From Chitinophaga terrae (ex Kim and Jung 2007) (lineage in GTDB: Bacteria > Bacteroidota > Bacteroidia > Chitinophagales > Chitinophagaceae), in NCBI RefSeq assembly GCF_900107795.1, contig NZ_FNRL01000006.1, positions 1-64,000 on the forward strand: a stretch of 64,000 nt of DNA, given 5' to 3'. The notes beneath the pieces are model-generated. The model was not told the origin of the DNA, did no database searches, and was given only the letters and a program-made list of their open reading frames with translations. The position numbers and the translations under genes were made by a program. Below, one piece after another: positions 36,201 through 45,300 of the stretch (positions within the stretch are counted from its first letter, which is position 1; every line of letters begins with the position of its first letter).

Positions 36201-38499
36201 GGTTGGCTACGGTATCTACGCCATTTTTTATGAAACGTATTTTTATGCTCCGCATAAAATCAACCTTCTCCCCAAGCGCTTCCACACAGGTCCGGCATTC
36301 AGAAAAACAACCGCTAAAGTTCTCCTTTTTCAACTGATCCAGGATAAACTGGAATTCAGTTCTAAGGTTGGTATTATTTTTTACAAAATCTTCGGTGTAA
36401 GCATTGATAACGTCCCGGTTCAATGCCATTTCAAATGTGAAATAATACTCACCGACTTTCTCCAGCTTTATATTGAATGTTGAATCGAAATTCCCGCTAA
36501 CGTTACAATTGGCCAATGCGCTTCCCCTGCTTAGTCCTTTGAGGTCCAGGATGGTATTATTGCAATCATCCTTTACACTGACAGTCACATTGTAGTAGCA
36601 GTTGCTGCAAATAGTCACGCTACCCTGTGAATACTTTTTAACCAATTGTTGCACACTGAATACAAAAGAAGCCGAAGCGTCGGGAACCGAAGCCAGGTAG
36701 GTAGTGGTAGCTGTCAACTTCAATGCCTGTGAATCGAATACAAATCTATCCGGCTGCAGCAAAACAATGTTCTTTTTAATGGCGGCTGGCCTGGATTCCA
36801 ATGGCAAGAGGGAAGTATCCGCACTTCCACCTGCCAAAGCGGTAGCAATTGTTTTACCGGCGCTGTTCTGGTAAGAGATACTGATCTGCCCATTGGGGTC
36901 TATCACCATATTTTTCAGATAGTGATCAGCAAATCCCACATCATTTCCAAACAGCCTGTCGAGTTCCCATTGTTCCGGTTTACCATAATAGTTACGGGTA
37001 GTATGATTACCTGTAGGCGAAGCAGTAGGTTGAAAAGCAAGTCCCACGCCTCCGGCAACCGCTACGCGCCCTGTATTATCAGGTGTATAGGAAGTAACTG
37101 CCAAAGGGTAACCTTCTGCGTCCGGAATGTATTTATTATAACTGGCGGTATTGATAAACGGGTTTCTTCCCGAATAATACCTGGCTGCTCCTGACGTGTT
37201 CTTTAGAGAGTCAGGGACGCCTATGCAAGCTCCTGTAGTGCCTTTGAAAACATTGCTGTAATTATATGCCTGGTTGGCTGTATTAATATTAAACTTTGGA
37301 TAGAAAGTCAAAAGGTTGTTGTCTGTTGGCGCAGGTAAAATACTGGCTACAGGCCGGCCAAACTGGTCATAGATATTTTCCTGTACCACCGCCACCTGCT
37401 CTGTATTATTAACTGTTACCATTTGCCTGTTACGCAAGGTTCCGTCGAAATAATTCACTATTTCCTTCTTTTTACCTTCTTCCGCATACGTAGCGTTATA
37501 TTGCCAGTTTAGTCCCGGCTGATGCCAGGTATTGGGCAATATCACCACTCCGGGAACTTCCGTTCCTCCCTGGTTGATCTTGTAACTCCAGGGGCCTTCC
37601 ACCCTCGTGTCTCCACTTTCGTCAACCGTCCGCATACGGAGCAACAGGTACTTTTGGTTATGGACCAGTGTAATCGTGTAGGTATTTTGCGATAAACTAA
37701 CCCTGGTAGCATTGTTCCTGAACATCTTTGCCAGGACCGTTGCAGAGGTACCGGCGCCTGACTGGTTCAGAATCGCCCCGTTGGCAGATTCTTCATCAAC
37801 AAATGTCCATTCCAGGTCCACCTTCTGGCTACCGGCAGTGGTCCATGTTACCGTAACCGCATTGGCGGTTGGCGTAATGGCTGCCAATGAAACGAAACCG
37901 CCACTGGGTTTAGGGCCTTCATCTTCAACAAATGATACAAAAGGAACTATGGTTTGATCTCCGGCAGGCAAATAATCCCTGTTTACAATAATACCCGCTT
38001 GCAGCACAAATATGTCGGGCAGCTCTTCCAACTCCTGGCTACTGATATCATTGATCGTAACTTTTACTTTATAGGCGTTGTTAAAATCGTATTGGGCTAT
38101 TTGCTGGAAATTTGCTCCAAAGGCCGTATCATAATTCACCTCCAGGTTAACGTGTTCCAGGGTGATGGGTAACTGCTGGTCTGGCTGGCTCCAATACTCG
38201 ATCTTTAAGTCTGCCTTGCACCTGAACGGCTTGTTCACGCTTAAGGCTTTTTGGGTATTGATGCTGAAATAAATTGTATTCAATACGCTGTTATTTCGTA
38301 TCTGGTTCCAGTTATAAGATGAATTTTCAAATTTTTCATCTTTGATGAACAAACTATCTCCCTTCTTCAGCTTCCCTTCGAGCTTTTGCATATAAGGCTC
38401 GGTCGCTGCAAAAGTATACATGCCAGACAAACAGGTACAGATCAGCAACAACAGTATTTTGGTTACTTTTCCAAGGTTCTTAAACAATGCCATAGTCAT
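30265..38499 (-). CDS. Giant RHS/YD-repeat toxin with DUF6443 and LamG-like domains
   Basis: The protein has about 2,744 residues from ATG 38499 (an in-frame TTG at 38508 overlaps the previous stop). A signal peptide (VTKILLLLICTCLSGMYTFA) precedes a Fn3-like domain (to about 300), a DUF6443-like segment (IYDQFGRPVASILPAP, about 380), a long Cys-containing middle, a LamG-like fold (SIEFWVYNPDGG, about 1,600-1,740), YD repeats (about 1,760-2,415) and the RHS core (about 2,430-2,490). The last 255 residues are the toxin tail. It has RIVEKMYVSET, GTGGMEALKGHEDEPPYYGW and FIIFPSVEGAMMYKVEYIQR, which faintly resemble lysozyme-like proteins. It is probably exported, assembled as an RHS cage and delivered to rivals. 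This is the only tail in the window still joined to a full RHS body. Confidence 0.85.
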   Translation of the reverse strand: MTMALFKNLGKVTKILLLLICTCLSGMYTFAATEPYMQKLEGKLKKGDSLFIKDEKFENSSYNWNQIRNNSVLNTIYFSINTQKALSVNKPFRCKADLKIEYWSQPDQQLPITLEHVNLEVNYDTAFGANFQQIAQYDFNNAYKVKVTINDISSQELEELPDIFVLQAGIIVNRDYLPAGDQTIVPFVSFVEDEGPKPSGGFVSLAAITPTANAVTVTWTTAGSQKVDLEWTFVDEESANGAILNQSGAGTSATVLAKMFRNNATRVSLSQNTYTITLVHNQKYLLLRMRTVDESGDTRVEGPWSYKINQGGTEVPGVVILPNTWHQPGLNWQYNATYAEEGKKKEIVNYFDGTLRNRQMVTVNNTEQVAVVQENIYDQFGRPVASILPAPTDNNLLTFYPKFNINTANQAYNYSNVFKGTTGACIGVPDSLKNTSGAARYYSGRNPFINTASYNKYIPDAEGYPLAVTSYTPDNTGRVAVAGGVGLAFQPTASPTGNHTTRNYYGKPEQWELDRLFGNDVGFADHYLKNMVIDPNGQISISYQNSAGKTIATALAGGSADTSLLPLESRPAAIKKNIVLLQPDRFVFDSQALKLTATTTYLASVPDASASFVFSVQQLVKKYSQGSVTICSNCYYNVTVSVKDDCNNTILDLKGLSRGSALANCNVSGNFDSTFNIKLEKVGEYYFTFEMALNRDVINAYTEDFVKNNTNLRTEFQFILDQLKKENFSGCFSECRTCVEALGEKVDFMRSIKIRFIKNGVDTVANLAAINLWAGALYDSLYSNCQAVRSSCLSPCDELRNEMLQDVSPGGQYALFDSTGQPLETDINVIYQNWRTAFPVKSSSDPDYKANIITREDGSITSPYDSNFTLQQLIRYWKSEWAEKFLNNHPEICALNFCIDNSASKIWDKKVGEIYTNAADIPKIQSGLAYSTTNALWLFAADPFFATGGKGAAYADAFKTDLSNFSKNIMGVNDSRYNVKNLSQYIDYQLYCNDSSGTTNTGSKADFLTRWNSCTPDANCRVPDLQWQMYAGYYLELKQKYYQLVMNESTTYCKGKCIVGGIRSASGTITYPTPSPGNYLVCSDFVGSNGYPFELTVDPYDLNYNIVHLRYIGTAPLAPGLRIVGKVEGMQSRGETTIRTFYYYPGTERLDIYFPEEYRSFEILSLECEGTPDIGPNCSPNYKNKVSRIGSINYSETLPVDSNYYLLPGKDSINKQFRTSCDVYIDQIVNKLTCATATQKATIRTKLAEICMLGSDEYHMLGSSSTLGGKKNSDGDSSFQQVLKRYLTTFTQDCNPWLTDAPTAANVEQQLMTKQIIRTSPDICKRLSDLKTEQQANAPTSTFFNYLVSKYGSAMKLSSAELDALMKGCNNCKYLVDREVTLPVFLDGKAKGCITAAEFWAARANLKTDLNNTLDSTKANYEAVYTNYLNQRWGFTLGFTDYDNYRRLLQSTPGALLCNSPVYSVEKTDPYTCMYNLIDGAVQGGRRLYLQYIDSVKTDFRKQYVNICSGAKNKVTLNTSQQIYHYTLYYYDQAGNLLRTVPPEGVDIIEDQALLDQVDQARRAVYTNCSYNGPLVNTNVDTTLNKLGTALTGTNQSIEFWVYNPDGGAMQVAANAGNKAYLNVCMDGTYLHADIYKLNPVNPGGVDITASNQVDVNISAVAPLDVWTHIVLQGPDLDSSGAISVYVNGVACPVVSNAPALGCGWEITSAATGNASYTQNLAYLKQIRMYKRLMTAAEIAANAKENCMGLAAAYATGLLRDTLTWGRMNVPLAGSPTTLPDGGTVEVQTTSIYPKHRLTTDYAYNSLGAVVQQSSPDANSSYFWYDQLGRLFASRNANQMLGSNVFSYTKYDGQGRIVEVGEKANALNISVPHFVPADSVQLFVASGTNSQITKTVYDAPVLSPASYPQENLRKRVAASIFQQVAGTDEQATYYSYDLLGNVKTLWQKLYGWADTDMKRLDYKYDLVGGKVDALRYQFGKPDQFFYNYEYDAENRIVAALSGVTHNGDNWTVPPRGATNQGTKDAYYIYYKHGPLARTEIGRNAVQGIDYAYTLQGWLKAVNGTGLTPANDMGQDAMSGGARSTFAKDQAAFSLDYYTGDFKPIGGTTATALGLKYVNNVADVTGQNLYNGNTSRTTMAMTQFNSGNPVGYSYRYDQLNRLVRMYQHKPAAGASSWDATSRTEDYREEIRYDANGNILAYERKGIASTNIRMDELKYIYPRDANGNLTANTLRHITDNVPDNNYSVDIDNMPVDNYQYDKIGNLIKDTKANISNIGWTVYGKIKNINFTDGSSLLYKYDAAGNRIYKEYTKSGQAAVKTWYVRDPQGNTLGVYGNNSGAQVFWKEQHLYGSSRLGMWLPEMQVSGTPGDAKVLWNQSNRTRYELTNHLGNVLAAISDQPATVYNMTDYTPFGMMQVGRSWNAGGGYRFGFNGKENDNEVKGVGNQQDYGMRVYDPRVGKFLSVDPLTKSYPELTPYQFASNTPIQGIDLDGEEVKVVTSFYAKSNTPVLYQVSNVFWIPTKAVIEIHKYRTTDAQGNVAYRALPPSPIIKQEIAATGHLPGKFDYSDGVAGLQQVLSLYGPDMARIVEKMYVSETTSANPKKYGHGVFTSAQYRATGTGGMEALKGHEDEPPYYGWAGKDLYKRHPEYTPLGLNPLFEGPGMSGHGGNKQVTNAPKPFIIFPSVEGAMMYKVEYIQRYNGNWARWGALSAPEQENYRRTIEKNSSKVVDSLMKALEDKVSVKTK
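31120..31224 (-). repeat. RHS core recombination block, live copy
   Basis: This 105-base block is 103/105 identical to 25588-25692 in the displaced nuclease cassette. It encodes the conserved core immediately before the variable toxin tail. Confidence 0.85.
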
Positions 38500-38504
38500 A
38501 GGTA

Positions 38505-39311
38505 TCAATTGGCGTTAACATTTAGGTAATTGATCAGTTCATATCCGGCATAGGCGGCGGAAGGCTGAATGCGGTTACCTTGCAGGTTCACATAAGTTTG
38601 CGCCTTAAGCAGGTTTACAGGAAGCTTCTTCTCCTCCCATTGATCAATTGTCACTTTTATCATTTTATCCTTTGCTGTATTTAGCGGATCATTCAGGTCG
38701 GTCAACCTCATGGAAAAAGCGGACAGCCTGTTATTCTTTACTTCAAAGTTGTATTCCTTGCAGTAGACATGCTCAGGACAAAGAAAACGGATAGATGTTC
38801 CATTATCATTGTCGTCATATTCCATCTTATAGCTATCGTTCTGAAATAAGGCAATCAGGCTATCGGCCGGTACCAGGAAAGGTGAAACAATTGTTTTGGG
38901 TTGGTTGACCAAAATCTTCCTGGCATTATTGCTTATAGCCAGGTACATATCTTTTAATGCAACCATTTCGGATTCGTCTGTCTGGTAATACAGTTCATCA
39001 AACTTCCTGCAATATTTGAAGGTTGTATTCAGGTTCTGTGAACTGTCTGAAGGATCGATGCACGTCATCTTTCCAGCCATAAAAATCTCTTTACACGAAT
39101 CAATATGCGAGTAAATAGCCATCAGTTCTTTAAATTTCGCCTTCTGCCCGGGAGTGTAGGTGATCTTCTCTTCCGGGGGTAAGGCTGCATCTTCATCAGC
39201 AGGCCTGGCTGCAAACTTGATCCATTTTGGTGCTGCAGCAAACGTAATTACAACGCCAATCAATAATATTATGGTAATTACCAGCTTATATGACCAGGTA
39301 ATTTTTTTCAT
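38505..39311 (-). CDS. Hypothetical membrane-anchored protein of the RHS operon
   Basis: This 268-residue protein has one N-terminal membrane helix (YKLVITIILLIGVVITFAAA) and a soluble periplasmic domain of about 230 residues. The domain is alpha/beta, with Cys at SCKEIFMAGKMTC and FLCPEHVYCKEY that could form disulfides. No family is recognised. It lies between the 2,246-residue giant (10-base gap) and the RHS toxin (4-base overlap), so it is certainly cotranscribed and may help fold or tether one of the giants. Confidence 0.65.
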   Translation of the reverse strand: MKKITWSYKLVITIILLIGVVITFAAAPKWIKFAARPADEDAALPPEEKITYTPGQKAKFKELMAIYSHIDSCKEIFMAGKMTCIDPSDSSQNLNTTFKYCRKFDELYYQTDESEMVALKDMYLAISNNARKILVNQPKTIVSPFLVPADSLIALFQNDSYKMEYDDNDNGTSIRFLCPEHVYCKEYNFEVKNNRLSAFSMRLTDLNDPLNTAKDKMIKVTIDQWEEKKLPVNLLKAQTYVNLQGNRIQPSAAYAGYELINYLNVNAN

Positions 39312-39321
39312 AGTCAGAGAT

Positions 39322-42300
39322 TTAATAGGTTTTTTTGAAGACAGAGCGACTTTCCTTTAATGTCATGATTCCCCTGTCTGTTTCTTTTTTCACCCGTATT
39401 AAGGTACCTTCTTCATCATATTCATAGAAAGTGGCAAAATTGTTTTCATCCATTTCTGCCATTAAACGCAGGGTGCTTTCATCGTAGGCATAAGACTTCA
39501 TCGTCGCATCAAATGGAAATATCCTGAGGTCGTCGACTAACGCATTTCCTGAAATAACGAATTTGAGTCCGTTTGCGGCGTTAGGAATAGAAGCAATGTT
39601 GACTACTGCTTCTATTTGCTTCCATCCTTCAACAATTGCCTTGAAAGTAAAGGTCTGTGTAACGTTGTTAACCTTAAGATCAAAGTTCGGAAGCGTTTTA
39701 CCGCTTGTACCATCTTTTACCCAGGCAGAAAATATATAGGTGCGGTTGGTTTGCGGAGCAAAGCCTTGTGGATATAAACCTTTGATAGGTTTCCTGTTAT
39801 ATTGTCCTAAAGCGTCTTTCGACAGATAAACACCGTCGCCCGGTTGATGCTTCTGATCATGCGCCAATGTTTTCAGTTCTATACTCGTATTTACTTTCAA
39901 CGAATATTTTCCAGAATGGGAGTCATCCGAGTTCAATGCGCCAGGAAGACTTGCTTTGAAGGCTGTCGCAATGTCGAAGCTGTCTGAAATACAGGCTTCA
40001 GGAGTAACATTACAAGCTGTTTGATATTTATAATCCTCGAATCCGTCATAAAAAATTTCCCTGTTCATTGCATTTCCGGCAACGGCAGAAGGTAGTGCGC
40101 CTCTAAAGGAATAGAGTGCGCTACTATAGATGTTCAGGGCATTTTTATTTTCCAACTCCTGCCCATATCTATCGAATAAAGTGGCCGACCGCTTGGTTAC
40201 CCATTTATCGCCTCCCGCAACGCTGGCCCACTTAACTCCGGCTGCATCGTAATACCAATATGACTTAAAGCCTGCCAGATAACCACTATTTTTCAAATTC
40301 AGTCCTTTTCCTTTGTTCTGGAAAATCTGTTGATCTACCCGGTTTACTTCGTACACTTTTTCTTCTGCTACCCGCCAATTGCCAAGAGCACCGATCACAT
40401 AAGGATTTCTCACATCGTTAGGCGCTATACTTTCACAAGGAGCCGCCAGATTGCAGACATTAACGACGCCTCCATTTCCACAACTATACTTGGCAATCCT
40501 TCTGGTACCATTCTGGTTCAGAATGTAGGTATTAGTGACCTTATCGTCGTTATTTGGCAGATTTTCGTCTGGCAAAGCCGAAGTTGTAAAAACCCGTTGA
40601 AAGTCTGTCAGGTTTGAGGAAGAACTATTTGCTATAAAGTCGGATGACACGCCATAAATCTCCACTCCTATGGCGGCTTTATTTTTATCCGGGCTATTAT
40701 ATTGGGAAGGTCTGTTATAATACTCCATTCTCAACCTGTGCTTACCTACAGTTAAACTTACAGGTATTATGTTCCAGTACTTATAGTATATCGCACTGGC
40801 ATCTTCTCCCAATTCGGGTGTATTCACTATCGCTACATCATCGATGTAAATCCTTGCCAAATCGTCAGCGCCCCAGCCCAATGAATAGGATTTACTTTCA
40901 GTTATATTAAAGCAGTATTCTATGCCCATCCAGGTACCGAGATAAGCGGTTCCTGTGTTCTTGAGACAAATTCCGGTACGGTTTAACCTGCCGCACGTAA
41001 AATATGGGTCACTTCGCCTGACTGATTGAATTCCGCCTCTTGGAATCCTTGCATGGCTGCTTGTATTTGACGCATAACTATTTCCGCCTTTCGAAATATA
41101 TGAAGCGTTTCCGGCGGTACAATCCGTTCCTCCCCATAAATCATTTTTCTTGATCACCTCCGACGCGTCAGATTTTTTTATTTTCGCGCCAAACATACTG
41201 TATAATGAATCTTCGGGCGCATTAACGATCCGCAAAGAATCATTGGCATTAAAGACAGGAAACGTTTCACACCTGTTGATAGCAGGATTATAGACAGAAC
41301 CCGGAGGGCAAAGACTACAGATCCTTGGAGCCCACTCCTCTTCATATAGCACCGCCGAAGCGTCTATAACTTTATAAGAAGTCAGATCACCGGCCGACAA
41401 AACCGCCAGCTTATTTCCCGCAACGGGATTTTTAAGTGTCACTATAGATGCCACTGAGGCCCCCAACTGGTTCCGGTACCCTGATCTCAAAACCTTTACT
41501 TCTCCCGAATAGTTCTTTGCAACCTGCCCCATAACATCAATTACCCGGGTACGAACAACCGGATCGGTTGATGTTGGCGTATTAATTACCCATAATCGTC
41601 CGTCGGTTGTATTTAAAGCATACAACTCGTCTCCTGCTGTCATCAGGCTGGCATTTTTCGTTACCACCCCGTTGGCATCAGTTTCCAGGCTTACAGTAGC
41701 GCCTATATTTTTATAGGCTCCCGACATTCTCGGGTACTTCCACCATGCCGGCATATTAACCGCGTAAACCGGGTCATTAAACTCATTGGTTGTACTGGTA
41801 ACAACAGGTTGCCCGGTAATTCTGTCGAAAATTAAATTGGCGGCCGTTACGGAGGAACCGTTAATCATCTTCACCACCTTATCAACAATACCAACCTGCT
41901 GAATGGTTTTTAATACGCTGGCAGATCTGAATAACCTGTAATCATTATTCTCCCTTCTCGGCCAGTGAGGGATCGGTAATGTACCTATGAACGGGAACGG
42001 AATAACATCCACCCCTATCTGGATAGTAGTGCCATCAGTTCTGCTCTCCTGTTCTCTCATATCTGTTACCATCTCAATTTCACGGCCTATAACCTCCGCA
42101 GGTCTGATAGTCCCGGTTTCATCAATAGTGGCAACTTTATTATTGAGTTTGAATTTCCCGGCATCGATCGCCTCAGTCTTATAATAAGTAACCGTAGAGG
42201 ATATTTCATTCCCACTTTGGTTGAATATTCTTTGCGCTTTAGGCTTTCCATGCATATCATTCAGCCAGATCGCATAGCCTTGCGACATCGCCAGCTCATA

Positions 42301-45300
42301 TACCTGGTTACCTCCCCTGAAATTGGCCCAGCCCGCAGGCCCCTTCTGTCTGACGTCTGGTCGGGCCTGCGATTCAACGATCACCGGGAAATCCTTCGCT
42401 GTATAAAATTCTTCCTGTATCCAGCCGGTTGATTTGGCTGGATCTGCCTTTCCTGAAGCGTCAATATCCCTGACGATCACTTTGCTGTATCCGATCTGAG
42501 GTGCAGGGAACAGCATTTCTCCAAAAGGCTCTTCCAGGTAAAAATAGTTTGTAAGCGTACCTCTCGACTCCTGGCTGTAAGGAACAGGCATACGCATTGG
42601 ATTCTCATCACCTCCAATATTAGGCTCATAAGAGGCTACCCCGCTGCTGATAATTTTATCGCCTTCAGTTGTCCGGTACTCATACTCCTGCCCATATTGT
42701 GCAGAAGACGCCGATCCTCCGCTCAATACGTTCCATTCATCCGTCATCCTGACCCTCTTGACCCTTACCGGCCCTCCCAACTTTATTCCATCAGCTTTTA
42801 CCAAACGGGCATATGATTTTCCCAGGTTTACAGCTGTTGCAAACCTCCGATCCCGCGCCCGTTCATTAAAATTCTTCCTTATTTCAGCAAGGTTTCCAAT
42901 TGCATGCACCAATGCATTCAACGCCCTTTCAATACCAGATTCATCTTTGATCCTATCTTCATACCCGGGGTAAGCATATTTTGGATACTCCAACCGCATC
43001 TTCTGCCATGCAGCCATGATCAATGGGTTAGCCGAAACGCCTCCTTCAGATACATCCTTGAACATAATACTATAAATGCCTCCGCCCTCGTCTTTAACGC
43101 TGGTGATCTCCGCGTAGCAGGAGATATAATCAAACCGGTCGTCAGACGACTGGTTGTCTACCATATCAGTTACGTTAACGTTCATTTTAACGTAGAAATC
43201 ATTCCTTCCATTCAGGTAATCATCCACGAAATTTTTGAGTACCTGGGCGCTATTTGCACCTCTTAATGGGCCCGGGGCTTTAATTTTAATTCCTTTCGCA
43301 TCCAGCAAACTGGAGGTAGCAACGCCACTTCCGTTTACCAGTCCCTGCACCTTGTACATCTGCATCGCCTTGCGATCCTGTACATAGGCATAGTCTCCCG
43401 CTTCATAGTCAACATTAATGGAACCGCCTGTAGGAAGCGAAATCCTGGTAAGGTTCCACATACGGGCATTCCGGTTAGCTACCGCTGTATCCTGTACAGC
43501 ATAAGGATATTCATCATTTTTCAGTGCGGCAAAATCGCCGGTATTCGAAGGCTTGTAAACACCCCAGCGGTCCGTAACCTGCGTATCATATCCTGCACCT
43601 GTTGCATAGTCGAATGTATAACGGTGATGTTGTCCCTTAGTTGAACTGCCATAAGTGAAATACACCGACTTCAATGTCAATTTCCCTTCGTTATTCAGGC
43701 TGTTCGGCAGGTTCCCTTTACAGAGATCATAGGTATAATTGAAATGTGCGGTCTTGATGGGTTTCGACAAATCGCTTTTGGAATAAAGCCTTATCTCTAT
43801 AAGGCGCTTCTGCTTTATGGAGTTGTCGATATTTCCCTTAATACCTGTTACCCCCAGCGCATCGTTCCTATCGCCTAAGATGAAGTACGCGATCTTTGTT
43901 TTTGTTTCGATAGAATTCAGGTACCACAGCTCTTTTCTTCCGTAAGTTAAAAGTCCTTTATCATCATCCTCGTCCGCATTTAAACCGCGGTTAAAGAACG
44001 CGGAATCTTTATTGATCGGGGTACGCCAGCCGAAAGTACCGTTCAATTTTGTGTAATTGAACTTAACGGCAGTACCAAGATCATCGTCGGTTATACCGTC
44101 GCCTTTCACATCAACATAGTCTGGACTTAATAACTGGGTCAATAAATAGGTAGTGGCATATGGCGCCTGTTTTTGACGCTGGTAGAATTTATTTTTGCCA
44201 TAATTGTGATCTATTTCCGTTCCTGCGGCATTTGTCGTAAACGCGAGCAATTTTTTGCTTTTTGCCCCCGGCACGTTGGCAGGATTTGCGGAAAATGTAT
44301 GTTCTTCCTGTAAAACGTTGTAAACAGGAATTCCATAAACCGCTCTTTTGCCATCCGGCTCCGTTACAGTGATTTCGCTGATATGATGGTACTTTCTCAG
44401 GCCGTCCTGCGAATATGCAAGTCCCTGTGGCGTAGGCCCGCATGATGGTGCAGCGATCTGGGCAGAATCGTTCAACGCATATTTAAAGGTTGGCTTCATG
44501 AAGTTCATGATTAGCGCCTCACGGCCTGTCAGGTAGCTGACAGTCGTATTCCTGACCTGGCGGCCGCTTTTCTTGAGTGGAACGCCCGGCGCATATATAT
44601 TTCCGGATTTGTCATGAAACGACGCCCGCGAATTCCTTTCATCCAGGTTCACCGTTACCAGTTTTTCGCCCTGGATGCTGTTAACGTAAGACGCATCTTC
44701 TGCCGTCTGTTCTCCCATCATTTTGAAATAGGCCGGCTGCTCCTCGGGTCTGTCCGGGTCCGATTTATAGTCGGCCAACGAGAGGAAATTGTTTCCGTTC
44801 TTCCATTTGCCGGTAACGGAAGACATGGACTGGTCGTAAATATGAACACCTCCATGGAAGATAGTACCTATGCCATAGTCGGCGCCCAGTGAGAAATAAT
44901 CTGATTTATCTTCCGCATTCGGATCGAATACCACACCGCTGCCATTCCTCTGTAACCTGAATTGTCCACTTCCGGTCTGGTTGGTATATGAAAAAAGATC
45001 CGGCGTGCTTACCGGCACTCCTAAATTCGGAAGATTAGGAATAATTGGATTATCCTTCTCCCTCATAAAATCCATTAATGCGGATTTATCGTTCGTCCCC
45101 CGGTCGGCATACAAGTATCCGTAAGCGAGGTTGAAGTTATTATTATAAAGAGGGGCCTGTTTTGTGAAATATCCGGTGAGCGCGCCGCCCATAAAATAAA
45201 TCGCAACGGCGCCACCAACAGAAATTGAATAGCTCTGGCTCGTGTTTTTGTAACCGAATCCAATCCTCGGGTAGAAAGGGGGCGTATTATAAACATACGT